Positions 55,101 to 64,000 of a stretch of 64,000 nt of DNA are shown in pieces (position 1 is the first letter of the stretch; every line of letters starts with the position of its first letter). Made by a program: the position numbers and the translations under genes. Under the pieces are notes generated by a model. The model saw only the letters and a list, made by a program, of their open reading frames with translations, ran no database searches and was not told the DNA's origin. The stretch lies in NCBI GenBank assembly GCA_022410635.1, contig JAJVDF010000591.1, forward strand, positions 323,020-387,019, in the 5' to 3' direction. Source of the stretch: Tretioscincus oriximinensis. Its lineage: Eukaryota; Chordata; Lepidosauria; Squamata; Gymnophthalmidae.

Positions 55101-58100
55101 GGCACAAAAGCGCTAAAGAGATGTTTATGCTGCAGACAAATATAATAAATAAAAGTTGAAACTGCATAGTAAGTGCATAGAAAATATGTCATAGTATCCA
55201 AACACTCAACAGGAGAGGAATGGGCTATTTAGATATAAAGTGAACATTTTACAAGTCTTGAACATCGCATTGAAAGACTGAACCTAAGTTACTGTGGTAA
55301 TCCTGTTAAATGTCCCGATTGGGAAGTTTAGTGGACTGCATCCAGGAAATTCAGGCCGTCACACAGCCCTTACTTCAAAATCTTAGCATGAATTTGGTGT
55401 TTTCTGTTCACACCTTTTTTCTCCCATATTAGGTCTCTTTCATCAGTACCTGAATTGAAGGTGAGGGGACTGTCCAAAGTCAGCCTCTCCCCATTCCCAA
55501 GGAGATCAGTCATTGCAAGTCAACCTAGCACAGCCCAGAGGTGAAGGTGGACAATTTCTCTCCACTCTTTCCATTTTCTTCAGTATTTTGGGGCCCAAGA
55601 CAACATCTTTCTTCCACTTTTTGGTACAAAATTAGATTTTGGACAAAGGTACTACACTGCAATTACTTTCACTTTTTTCTATACACAGCAAAGATTCACA
55701 AAAACTGAAAAGGCTGGAATTGCTCCAGTTCACTTTGAAGGGCAAGGCTATCCATTTTCTTCCCATACTATATAACTAAATGGTGAATTAGATAAACCCT
55801 TGTCACTGTTCCAACGAGTCCTCTCACTCTGAAAATATATATGGACAACACACCGAGCAACCCCTTGCATAAGTAGTCTAATTACAATTAGAAGGTCTTG
55901 GAATTTGTGAAGTTCCATCAATTTTTAAAATTTCCTACTTTTCATGATATCCAGGGGAAAAAAACAAAAAATTGACCAGCTGAAAGTACTTACTGGCTGG
56001 TTTTCTCCAACAATGACCAAATCTTCATTGCGTCGTCCTCCTACTGTGCTCTTATACAACGGATGTATAATTCCCATGTCGGAGTCTTGTTTAAATCTCA
56101 ATAACCCACTATCGTGAAACTCCATACTATCACACCCATTGGGCCCAATACGAATCACAGCCCAGATGATGAGTGTAATCTAAAAGGATAAGCCAAAGAC
56201 AGATTCTAAAATGTTAATGTTATTAATAAAACAAAATTATAATGCTTATTTATATTTATATCTTGGGGTGAATCATATTATATTTATAAAGATAGCTAAA
56301 ACAGAAAGGTTAAAAATGTAGATTCTGCCTACATGGGGAGAAGATGTAATTCTCTCAGTTGAAAGCCAGGCTAAATGGAAATCGGGGTATGTCACCAGTT
56401 CAGTGAAAAGTCAAAAGTTCCTGCCTTTCTGGATATGTTAAATGCTGGCAACTGCCTATCTGGAAGTCTACAATAAAGTATTATCTGTTTGTGAAGACCT
56501 GAATTAAAAAAATGTCTGTACACACATGGAAAGAAGTTCAGCAACCAAAATTAAGGTCACAATCCAATTTACTGCCAGTTCCCATTTAAGTAAACTTATC
56601 AAGATGCAAAAGATTTAGCTTTCTTCTGCTTCTTTAAAATCTTATTTTTAGGAAAGAGCTTCATAGTTCCAGATTGGCAACATGGCAGAACTCAAACAAT
56701 GCCATTGAATTAATATTTATCTCACAATTCAGCTCTCCTACTTGCAAATAAAATGTTAATAAGTGCTGCATTAGAAAAAATGACTTTGATTCCTTTATCA
56801 GCACAGTAAAGNTTAACTGGATTAGTGGTGTGTCTTACTATAAACTTATTTCTAGTTTTAAACTAGCAAATACTGAGGCTGTTTCCATTCTCACTTTGCA
56901 TGAAAAGGTTTAACTAGCCTGTTCTGGACTAAGTGCAGAAGATGTGATTTACATTGAGAAAGCAGGGATACTGCCCAGACAATTATTGGCAATGATCATA
57001 GTTACTCCAGATCACACAACTGTCTCCTCACTTAAACCATCAATGTTAATGACTGGCCCAGGCTTGATTACATCTGGTGTACAAGCTGCCTAGGTCTGCC
57101 TCATGGCTTCTAAAATTATCTTTGAAGTTTGCGTAAGATTTGAATAAATGCACAAAAGTTGGATCAGAACAAGACAGTAATAGGTATCTGTGGCAATGGT
57201 TCTGAATTTGAATAGCACTACCAGATTTCCATTTAGATTAAGCATACCAAGCAGCTACTTGGTCCAGGTTACTGACAGTGTGTAGAAAAAGGCAAATTTG
57301 TTATGCCCAAAGCTCTAAATGTTTGATTCCAATATTAACTTAAGTAACATCAGCACAATCAAAATACCTTATATAGCCACCTATACTTACAATCAGGTTT
57401 ACGACAGCCAATATAAAAAGAAGGATGATTATACAAATGGCTAAATTTCCTTTCCTGCCTCTCAAACCAGTTTTATGCAAACGATCCTCATCGATTGGAA
57501 TATATCCAGCCTTGAAGTTACTGTTGTGTTCTTTATTAATATTTCTTCTTTCCACAGCCTTTTCACGCATTGATTTCTTCACAGGGCCATTAGAGCTTTG
57601 CTAAAAATATCAGCCAAATAACAAAGTTTCTAATTATTACCACAACATGATTACAAAGAGTAATAGTACAGGCTTAACTGGTAAACAAAGCATTTGTCAC
57701 AAAATTATATGCACAGTAAGTAATTTTTTTAAAATTAAAATTCATTTTTTTCTTATATTGGCAAATTGCAGGGCACCTCTTATGTTCTTGTATGCACTAA
57801 AAACATATACTATGTCCCTTATTAAGCATCACATAAAATATGGGGTAGGCAGTTTTAATGTATATATGAAAAAATGATTTCCTCCCAGGTGCCGCAGGCA
57901 TTATAAGATGTACTTAGTGAAAAATCCTCTTTTCTGTACCCAGTGAATCAGCAGACTCCCAATTAAGTAAATATGTTGTAATCCTACCCTAATCACAAAT
58001 TTACTTTTAAACCTTTTGTAGGCCTTTGCTGACACTTGATGGCACTGTGGCCAGGAGCACCTACTTCCAGCTACATCTGGTCCGTCAGATGCTGCCACTT

Positions 58101-60387
58101 CTGGATAGGGATGATCTGGCCACAGTAATCCATGCTCTGGTAACTTCCAGGTTGGATTACCNTAATGCACTCTCTATGGGTCTGCCCTTGAAAATAGTTC
58201 GNAAACTGCAGTTCATGCTGAACGCAGTAGCTAGACTGCTGGCTGGTCCGACTGGCTGGACACACATCATACCAGTCCTAAAAGAATAGCACTCACTGCC
58301 AATTTGCTACCGTGCCAAATTCAAGGTATTAACTCTCACCTTTAACTCCTTACGTAATTTGGTCTCCAAATATCTAAAGCAACGCCTTCTCTTATATGGG
58401 CTTGTCTGTGCCTTAAGATATGTAGGAGATGCCCTCCTGACTTTCCATATATATATGGAAGAAGACTTCAATAAAGTTTCTTCAAGATTTCAAAAAACTT
58501 TATTGAAGTCTTAACAGAACGATCAGCAGAAGACTATCGACAAATNACAAGGTACATATAAATCTGAATTAACTATTTTACAAAAGAAAGCAATCCGAGT
58601 TGTGTTTCTTATAATAATGCGCTCGTTTCATTAGGTTGCAATAGCGGAATGAAGATCCTACAAACCAGATAACTGGAGAAAGGAAGGAAACAATACTGAA
58701 ACAGATTAGCGAACCCTGTTATGACCAGAGCAGCTATGAGGCTAGGCTGGTTTTGGGGTGTCTACCCTGCCCTCCCAGGGAGGGGGGGGGGGAACACATT
58801 TCCCTGGTTTTTGCTGAGGAAAAAAAAGTTTTGTGAATTTTTTTTTANTGCAGCACCACTAGGGGGCTCTGGCATCTGAGACCAGCTCCTGAAGGCACCC
58901 TCCCCTCAGTAAAAAATAAAAATTCTCACACACTTCAAAACTTTCTCGCACACTTCAAAAACAGTTTTTTATTTTTTTAAAAAATTGTTGCACCATCACT
59001 AGGGGGTTCTGGCAACTGGGGCCAGCTTCTGAAGGCACCCTCCCCTCTGTAAAAAAATTAAAAAATCCTGATGCACTCCAAAAATTTTCAATTTAAAAAT
59101 TCTCACAAACTTAAAAAAATTCTCACATGCTTCACCGATTTCTCGGGAGGGAATTTTGGAAGGGAGTGCATGTTGGTGGGTAATTTGCATATTTATGAAT
59201 ATGCAAATTAGCATGAACATTAATTACCCCAGTTTGGGTCTCAGAAAATCTGGTCAGTCTATATGAGGCCCACCCCTGAGCCTTATTCTCAGCATAGAAT
59301 TTGGCCATCCACATGCCAGTGTAGACTATGGCGGGCCCTATAGCCTACACTAGCACGTATGGCAGGCTCCTCTACTGAGATATAGCCAAGAATAAGGCTC
59401 AGGGGTGGCAGGGCCTGAATTAAGGCAAGGCTGCGGGTTCTGCAAACGTGGGAAGAGAAACGCTTGCGAGTCTTGCGGCCCAAGAGATACCAGGTTGAGC
59501 CAATCTGACGAAATAGTCCAATTGGGCCTCAAATAACTTAGTTACCATTGATTTTGGCCCTTCATGATTAGTTGTTGTTCGCTGAAATTTCATCGTTGAC
59601 ACATTCATTAAAGAGCAGCGCTGCTGCTCTGCTTTTTTTTCTCGTGACCCTCCCTAAGTGTGCGGGGCTGGAATCCAAAAGCGGGAGAGAAAGAAAAAAA
59701 GGCTGCCGGGACTAGGCGGCTTTCCCGTTATTCATCCCGTCGCGCAGGCGCTGCGCCGCTGCGTGCGAAGAAAACCCTACGCCGCCGTATGTACTTGTGG
59801 GTGGGCGCGTGCTTGGGGCTATTTTTGCTTCGACGTGGTGAAAAAGTCACAACAAATCCTGCGGCGGCGCAGCGTCCGTACCGCGGGCAGATGAGGCCCC
59901 CTTAAAGGAGAAGGGCCGCCCTCGAGGTGTGGCGTCTAATAATACAGCGGACCTGTGCTCGGTCGTGGTTATAAACGGCTTTATGGGGAACAAAACCTTC
60001 CAGTCAGAAAGGCGGGCGTAGAAGCCTCGCAGCTGCCGTGCCTGAGGGGAAAGGGAGGCGGCGGACGGACGGACCTGCCTCCAGGGCGCCTCGAGATCGC
60101 GCTGCCCGCTTAGGCCTATAGGGTCGCTGCAGAAATTCCATCGGCGCTCCAGGGCGCGCCTCGGTTTGGCGGCCGCGTTTTATTCGCTCGTTGCGAGGCG
60201 AGCACAGCCCCCCCCCCTCCGTTTCTCTCATCCCCGCCGCCCGCGCGGTTTCCCTCGTACTGCAGGGCGGGCTGAGGCTTCCCCTTGGCCGCGGTGGCCG
60301 ATCTTTATCCGGATTTCTGAGGCTGCTGTGCGTGCTACTGACCTGCTCTGAGGCGGCGCCTGTCGCTCCTGCAGCAGCCACCGCCAT
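51928..60387 (-). CDS. SGCB: SGCB, beta-sarcoglycan (complete, 6 coding exons)
   Basis: Exons, in transcript order, are 60387-60343, 57600-57391, 56179-55994, 54740-54549, 53318-53187 and 52131-51928. Each internal exon is a whole number of codons, and the total is 322 residues against 318 in human. The product is a type II membrane protein. It has a cytosolic N-terminus (MAVAAAGATGAASEQ, VKKSMREKAVERR, HNSNFKAGYIPIDEDRLHKT) and one membrane span (NLAICIIILLFILAVVNLI, then ITLIIWAVIRIG). The extracellular part has repeated beta-strand segments, SNATSDLN glycosylation sequons, and C-terminal cysteines (CMCSDGTLF, NMGCQ, NPCGN). Known role: with alpha-, gamma- and delta-sarcoglycan it stabilises the dystrophin-glycoprotein complex at the muscle membrane; loss in human causes limb-girdle muscular dystrophy. 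No break is seen. Confidence 0.98.
52140..53185 (-). other. SGCB: SGCB intron 5, nothing recognised
   Basis: No repeat family or structure stands out. Confidence 0.4.
53187..53318 (-). CDS. SGCB: SGCB exon 5
   Basis: Acceptor CTGTTTCAG|ATTACT, donor AAAGCA|GTAAGT. It encodes 44 residues, including ITSNATSDLNIKVDGRAIVR and GNEGVFIMGKTIEFHMGGDM, nearly identical to human. Confidence 0.98.
54549..54740 (-). CDS. SGCB: SGCB exon 4
   Basis: Acceptor TTTTGAAG|ATTGTG, donor GAAAGG|GTATGA. It encodes 64 residues including TSITSDIGMEFVDPRSQNTL and THEFHLPSGVKILNVLKAST. Confidence 0.98.
55994..56179 (-). CDS. SGCB: SGCB exon 3
   Basis: Acceptor TCCTTTTAG|ATTACA, donor CAGCCA|GTAAGT. It encodes 62 residues: ITLIIWAVIRIGPNGCDSME, the end of the membrane span and start of the ectodomain, and VIHPLYKSTVGGRRNE-like sequence. 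Confidence 0.98.
57391..57600 (-). CDS. SGCB: SGCB exon 2, cytosolic part and membrane span
   Basis: Acceptor ATTTTTAG|CAAAGC, donor CTGATT|GTAAGT. It encodes 70 residues: QSSNGPVKKSMREKAVERRN, AGYIPIDEDRLHKTGLRGRK and the hydrophobic NLAICIIILLFILAVVNLI. Confidence 0.98.
58020..58430 (+). mobile_element. Degenerate L2-like LINE C-terminus
   Basis: The frame 58026-58289 reads LHLVRQMLPLLDRDDLATVI, HALVTSRLDY and GLPLKIV, parallel to the LRLVRQLRPFLDRGSLATVL block of the LINE at 44349-46160. It carries stops and Ns, lies in intron 1 of SGCB, and is an older copy of the same family. Confidence 0.85.
58463..58511. repeat. 17-bp perfect hairpin containing AATAAA
   Basis: AGACTTCAATAAAGTTT (58463-58479) and AAACTTTATTGAAGTCT (58495-58511) are exact reverse complements around a 15-nt loop. 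The next 100 bases contain an open run with ELTILQKKAIRVV, resembling the reverse-transcriptase end of some LINEs, so a retroelement boundary is likely here. Confidence 0.6.
58850..59065. repeat. Two-copy local duplication, about 137-bp period
   Basis: CACTAGGGGGCTCTGGCATC..GAAGGCACCCTCCCC at about 58857 is repeated as CACTAGGGGGTTCTGGCAAC..GAAGGCACCCTCCCC at about 58994, each followed by A/T-rich DNA with TCTCACACACTT-like motifs. Confidence 0.75.
59267..59415. mobile_element. GGGCC-ended palindromic MITE, copy 3
   Basis: The left GGCCCACCCCTGAGCCTTAT, then TCT, and right AGAATAAGGCTCAGGGGTGG, then CAGGGCC, are inverted copies. The middle CCATCCACATGCCAGTGTAG matches the middle of the 34568 copy. 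Confidence 0.75.
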
Positions 60388-60560
60388 CTTCGGTGCTTCT
60401 GCCTTTCTCGACCCACCCAGAGAGGCAGCGAACGAGCCTCTGTGCCGCCGCCGCCGCCGCCGCGCCCCTCAAGGAAATCTGGCGCTGCTGCTATGGAGCC
60501 GCCTACTCCTCCTTTACCCCGCAGCAGGCATGGCCGTTCCTTAAAAGGAGAAGGGGTGGG
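59700..60560 (-). promoter_or_regulatory. SGCB: SGCB CpG-island promoter and 5'UTR
   Basis: A dense GC/CpG region surrounds coding exon 1. The promoter should lie above 60387 on the plus coordinates; 60430-60475 is an almost pure CCG/GCC run. Open frames here on either strand are composition artefacts. Confidence 0.75.
60343..60387 (-). CDS. SGCB: SGCB exon 1
   Basis: ATG at 60387-60385 encodes MAVAAAGATGAASEQ, then donor CAG|GTCAGT. The Ala-rich start ending in EQ fits the human MAAAAAAAAEQ. Confidence 0.93.
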
Positions 60561-60599
60561 GGGTGGGGGGGAGCCGTGGACGGTGGAGCCCGTTTAAAC

Positions 60600-61580
60600 C
60601 CTCAGCCCTCAGGAACCTAACGGGAGACGGGGAGTTCTCGTACACGGATGAACTATTTATTAAAAATCTCTGTTACAGTTGAATAAAACGAACCACAGAA
60701 AGAGATTTATTGTATGAGTATTTTTAGAAGAATAATAATCCAGATTCTGATTGGCCCTGATGACACCTACATTTTAATCCAGCCTCAGTCCATTTTCCAG
60801 CGTGGAAAAAAGCACATTTTGTTTTCACATTATTTAAACTAAAGACATTATTTAACCCAAAGATAGATTTTCTGTGTTTGGGAATGGAAATGTCAAAAAA
60901 ATCCTTCCATTTGGCTCTTTGAAAGTGGACTGATGGTGGATTAAAACTGAAGTGTGACCAGGGTCTACAACCACCAATAATGTTTTGTCCACATTATACT
61001 TAACCCAAAGATGGATTTTTTGGGTGATATCTTGCCAGAAAACAACTTGTAACTTTGCTCGGTTTCTTTTTCTAATTTTCTGAAAGTGGATTGAAACTGG
61101 ATTTAAAATTTAGAGATTACTGCTACTTTGTCAGGTATCTACAAGTAATGGAGTTTAACTATTGTGTCCATTTATTGTTGCCTGACTGGCATCCATCAGA
61201 CCATAGTTCAGCATTCGTGAGGTCTTTTGAGTTGCAGCCATAAACATCTAGAAGGGTTTAGGATAATTTCCACCTATACGTGGATGCAAATATTGATTTT
61301 AAATTTTAAACCTATATAGTATTGGAAGTGGCTGTAGCTTCATGATAGAACGTACTGCCTGGAAAGTAGAGGACTACTTGTTTGATCCTCCAGCTCTTCC
61401 CAAGAGTGAGTAATGGCAAATTCTTTCCAAGATCACTACATAAAGGTGTTATGCAGTCAACCAGGAATTGCCTAGACTCGGTGATATTCAATATACAGGA
61501 TAAACCTCACTCTTATATTAAGTCAGTGACTAGAACTGCAGACTTTGTGCCATCAATAGTAATTTCCTTTATCTCTCAAG
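60600..61580. other. DNA beyond the SGCB promoter, nothing recognised
   Basis: In mammals SPATA18 lies beyond SGCB; no SPATA18-like exon was recognised here or to the window end. Confidence 0.35.
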
Positions 61581-61582
61581 TA

Positions 61583-61866
61583 GTAGAAGAAGAAGAACTG
61601 GGTTCTTATGCCCCGCTTTTTCTCACCTTTCAAAGAGACTCAAAGCAGCTTACAAGGGTATTTTGCTCGAAGGCTCACATTCTATCTTCCCCACCAGACT
61701 CTGGTGGTTCCCATGTATCAACTTGCAGTCAGTTGCAATTTCTTGCAGTTCCTGCTTTCGAATAGCTGGTTGGCTAGAGCTACAGGCTAGTGGAAGGTGC
61801 TCACCCCTCCCCACGTCCCACACAGGGCTTCGAAACCCCATCTCCCAGACGAGAGATGAATTCCTA
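61583..61866 (-). mobile_element. Squamate-type SINE, copy C (inverted)
   Basis: It begins AGAAGAAGAACTGGGTTCTT and runs GCCCCGCTTTTTCTCACCTT, AAAGAGACTCAAAGCAGCTT, GAATAGCTGGTTGGCTAGAG and CTCCCAGACGAGAGATGAAT, the reverse complement of the family at 24525 and 38440. Confidence 0.85.
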
Positions 61867-61893
61867 AGTGACTGACTTATCCGTGCCTACATG

Positions 61894-61975
61894 TATACTG
61901 CTCAAAACAATTAAGGGAACACTTAGTGTTACCTTGTTAAGTTAAAGTGTTCCCTTAATTGTTTTGAGCAGTATA
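61894..61975. mobile_element. Palindromic TA-flanked MITE, copy 3
   Basis: TATACTGCTCAAAACAATTA and AGGGAACACTT are mirrored by AAGTGTTCCCT and TAATTGTTTTGAGCAGTATA. The unmatched bases are only in the centre (AGTGTTACCTTGTTAAGTTA). Confidence 0.85.
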
Positions 61976-62639
61976 TAACGATGTCACGCTTTAGTTTCTT
62001 AGGTGTTTGTTGAAGAAATGTGATGTACCTGGCATATTACAATAACGTAAAGTGGGGTGGATGAAATAAATTCAGCATTGAAAATTTTGTTTTCCTTGCT
62101 CAGATGAACGAACTTCATCCAGTTCTGACTAGTGAAAGTGAGGTTTGAAATGCTAGTGATAATACCTCCATGAGTAGTATTTGAGGCACTGAGTTTTGAT
62201 GTTCAGTGGGATGATGTGCCTCATGAAGAGCCCATCTTTCAACAGACATTACCTAGAAATTACTCTCTGGCAAGACCTGAGTGAGGTGTCACTTCTTTGG
62301 CTGTGCTGCTGGAATACAAGGGAAGTTGCTTCTTAGAGGTTTCCAACCCTAGAATAGAATCCTACCACTGTGGCTGTAAAGATGCCATGGTTCCCCCATT
62401 CCAGCTGCATCTACACTGTCACACAGCAGAGGACCTGAGAAGTTTAACAGAATGAAACATCCTATAAGTGCCCTGGAGTATGCAGTGACCCACCAAGGAT
62501 CACCCCCAGGGACTAATTGGTGCTATTGGAGTGAGGCCTCCAAGTAGGCCTATTGATCCTAATGTGATACTGTAACTGTCATGTCATATTGTTTTATTTT
62601 TAAAGCCAAACAAAGGTATCCAAATAATAACACAGAGTT

Positions 62640-62990
62640 TTTATTTCAGGCTACAGAGTTTTAAAGTGCGGTGAAGCTGATAGGAGAAGCATTTTTTTCA
62701 CCTAGATCATCATTATAAGTATGTTATTACCAGAAGAGGTGGTGATAGCAACCACCTCTGAATTGCTTAAAGTAAAACAAAAATTAATTCAGAGCAGGTA
62801 TATCAATGTCTTCTACAGAATGGTATCTTGGCAATATCACCAGGTTAGAGAAAAACATGGTTGCCTCAAAGACCTTTGCAGAGAACTGAGAGCAAGTGAA
62901 GGTTTTGTTTGTTTTGAGAATGCTCAGAAGTAAATGTTAGGTCACGGGACTAGATGGAGTATGATCTAATCCAGCAGTGTTTATTCCATT
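62640..62990 (+). mobile_element. Old CR1-like LINE 3' end
   Basis: Reads YKLPEEVVIAT-like sequence (LLPEEVVIATTSELLKVKQK at 62721-62785), then a 3'UTR ending with GGACTAGATGGAGTATGATC. It parallels GGACTAGATGGGCTCTGGCC of the copy at 10981-11215. Confidence 0.65.
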
Positions 62991-64000
62991 ATATTTAAAC
63001 AACTGGAATAAAAAAAACTGTCTTAACTGTCTATTCTGACATATCCATACTTTTATCCATACCTGTATCCAACAATAGCAGAATAAATACTAAGTGATTT
63101 CTGGATGCAGCTTTTGTCTTATTTTAACATTTTCACAGTTTAAATGGCAAAATAAATATATGGAAGTGACCATAAGTTAGTTTTACATTAGCTGTTTGTA
63201 TACAGTTCTTGGCTCAGTCTGTAGCATTTTCTTGAAAGAACATTTTGTTGACAAAAAACAAGATCACAGCATATACTTGTTGTGTATTTTTTATTATTAT
63301 ATCTTTAGTATATTATTATTATATATTATTATATTATTATAATATCTTTGTTGTATATTGAGAGTACAATAAACTTATTTTTTAAATCATACAAAATAGG
63401 AAAACAAGCTGCCACTTTTTCTCATTTCTAAGAAGCTTGTTTAATTTATTTTGTCTGCCATTATCTGCTGTCTTCTAAATAATTTCCTAGTTTGTAAATC
63501 AGGAGTAATGAGAAAAGGAACAAATTTTATTTTCTCCTCACACTGCACCTTTAGTTCTGAATCTGCTCTTTGGAGATTATAATAGTTATTTTTAGAAAAT
63601 CAACTGAAGTCCTTTAGCTTGTCTTAAGGTGTATTTACTGTGTATGTCAAAATCTAGAACAAAAAGAATGGGTCTAGAATTACTCCTGTTTAAAGCACAA
63701 ATATACCAGAAAGTATCATAGGCACTTAACAATTGTATTGTATTTTAGGACTTAAATTATTTCAGTACATAGAAACCACCCAGGCTGACTGGAAATGCCA
63801 ATAATGCCAAATGCTGAACTAACCGCATTCACCCGTGCCCTAACACTAGATAGGAATGAGGAAGTTGGTAGAAACAAAAATACTATGAAAAGTACATTCC
63901 CGATCAAAACATTTTTGTAGAAATTATTCTAGAACATCTATTTATATCTGAACATGTGACTAAAGTAAAAACCAATTTTTTGCATGATCCATTGGGTGCC
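62991..64000. other. AT-rich DNA to window end, nothing recognised
   Basis: Only an (ATT)n/(ATATT)n tract at about 63285-63350 stands out. Confidence 0.4.

Noticed and set aside
60004..60387. 127-codon minus-strand frame read as a whole protein
   Set aside because: Only the first 15 codons are coding (SGCB exon 1); the rest is intron after a good donor site.
1..64000. CRISPR array, operon or bacterial system
   Set aside because: No regularly spaced direct repeats, no ribosome-binding sites, and the gene structure is vertebrate.
60600..64000. Start of SPATA18, the expected next gene
   Set aside because: No matching exon could be read; the only protein-like segment is a LINE C-terminus.

Overview
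This window is nuclear DNA of a vertebrate, most likely a squamate reptile (lizard or gecko type). Protein-coding sequence is split into short exons with GT-AG introns. The repeats are a squamate mixture: CR1 3' ends, a BovB 3' end, an L2-like LINE, tRNA-derived SINEs, Tc1, hAT and Helitron elements, and a Ty3/Gypsy chromovirus piece. Scattered single N bases show a draft assembly. No species can be named from the sequence alone.

Three single-copy genes are present. OCIAD1 (+, coding exons 5367-14820) encodes the OCIA-domain protein of mitochondria and endosomes. DCUN1D4 (+, 19796-39043, 11 coding exons, 292 residues) encodes a DCN1-like cofactor of cullin neddylation. SGCB (-, 60387 down to 51928, 6 coding exons, 322 residues) encodes beta-sarcoglycan of the dystrophin-glycoprotein complex. 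Exon ends were placed by matching remembered family proteins to splice signals; reading phases agree across every junction. Each gene has a GC/CpG-rich promoter (about 3240-3640, 19360-20600 and 59700-60560). OCIAD1 and DCUN1D4 run in tandem; DCUN1D4 and SGCB converge. The three do not form a pathway; they share an old syntenic block that in human lies on both sides of the chromosome 4 centromere.

Layout: 1-560 CR1-like 3' end; 560-3240 sparse AT-rich DNA with one palindromic element; 3240-14935 OCIAD1; 14935-19140 intergenic DNA with a chromovirus fragment and a CR1-like 3' end; 19360-39043 DCUN1D4, whose introns hold a probable Helitron, SINEs, a Tc1 fragment, a strong hairpin and an H2B-like open frame; 39044-51927 the convergent 3' region with a nearly full L2-like reverse transcriptase; 51928-60387 SGCB; 60560-64000 downstream DNA with a SINE, a palindrome and another LINE end.

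The parts worth a second look are transposon structures: two loci sharing what looks like a Helitron 3' terminus, several palindromic or TIR elements with visible target duplications, a 32-bp perfect inverted repeat, and a hairpin whose only non-Watson-Crick pairs are G-U in the sense RNA. I saw no clear evidence of a new gene system.
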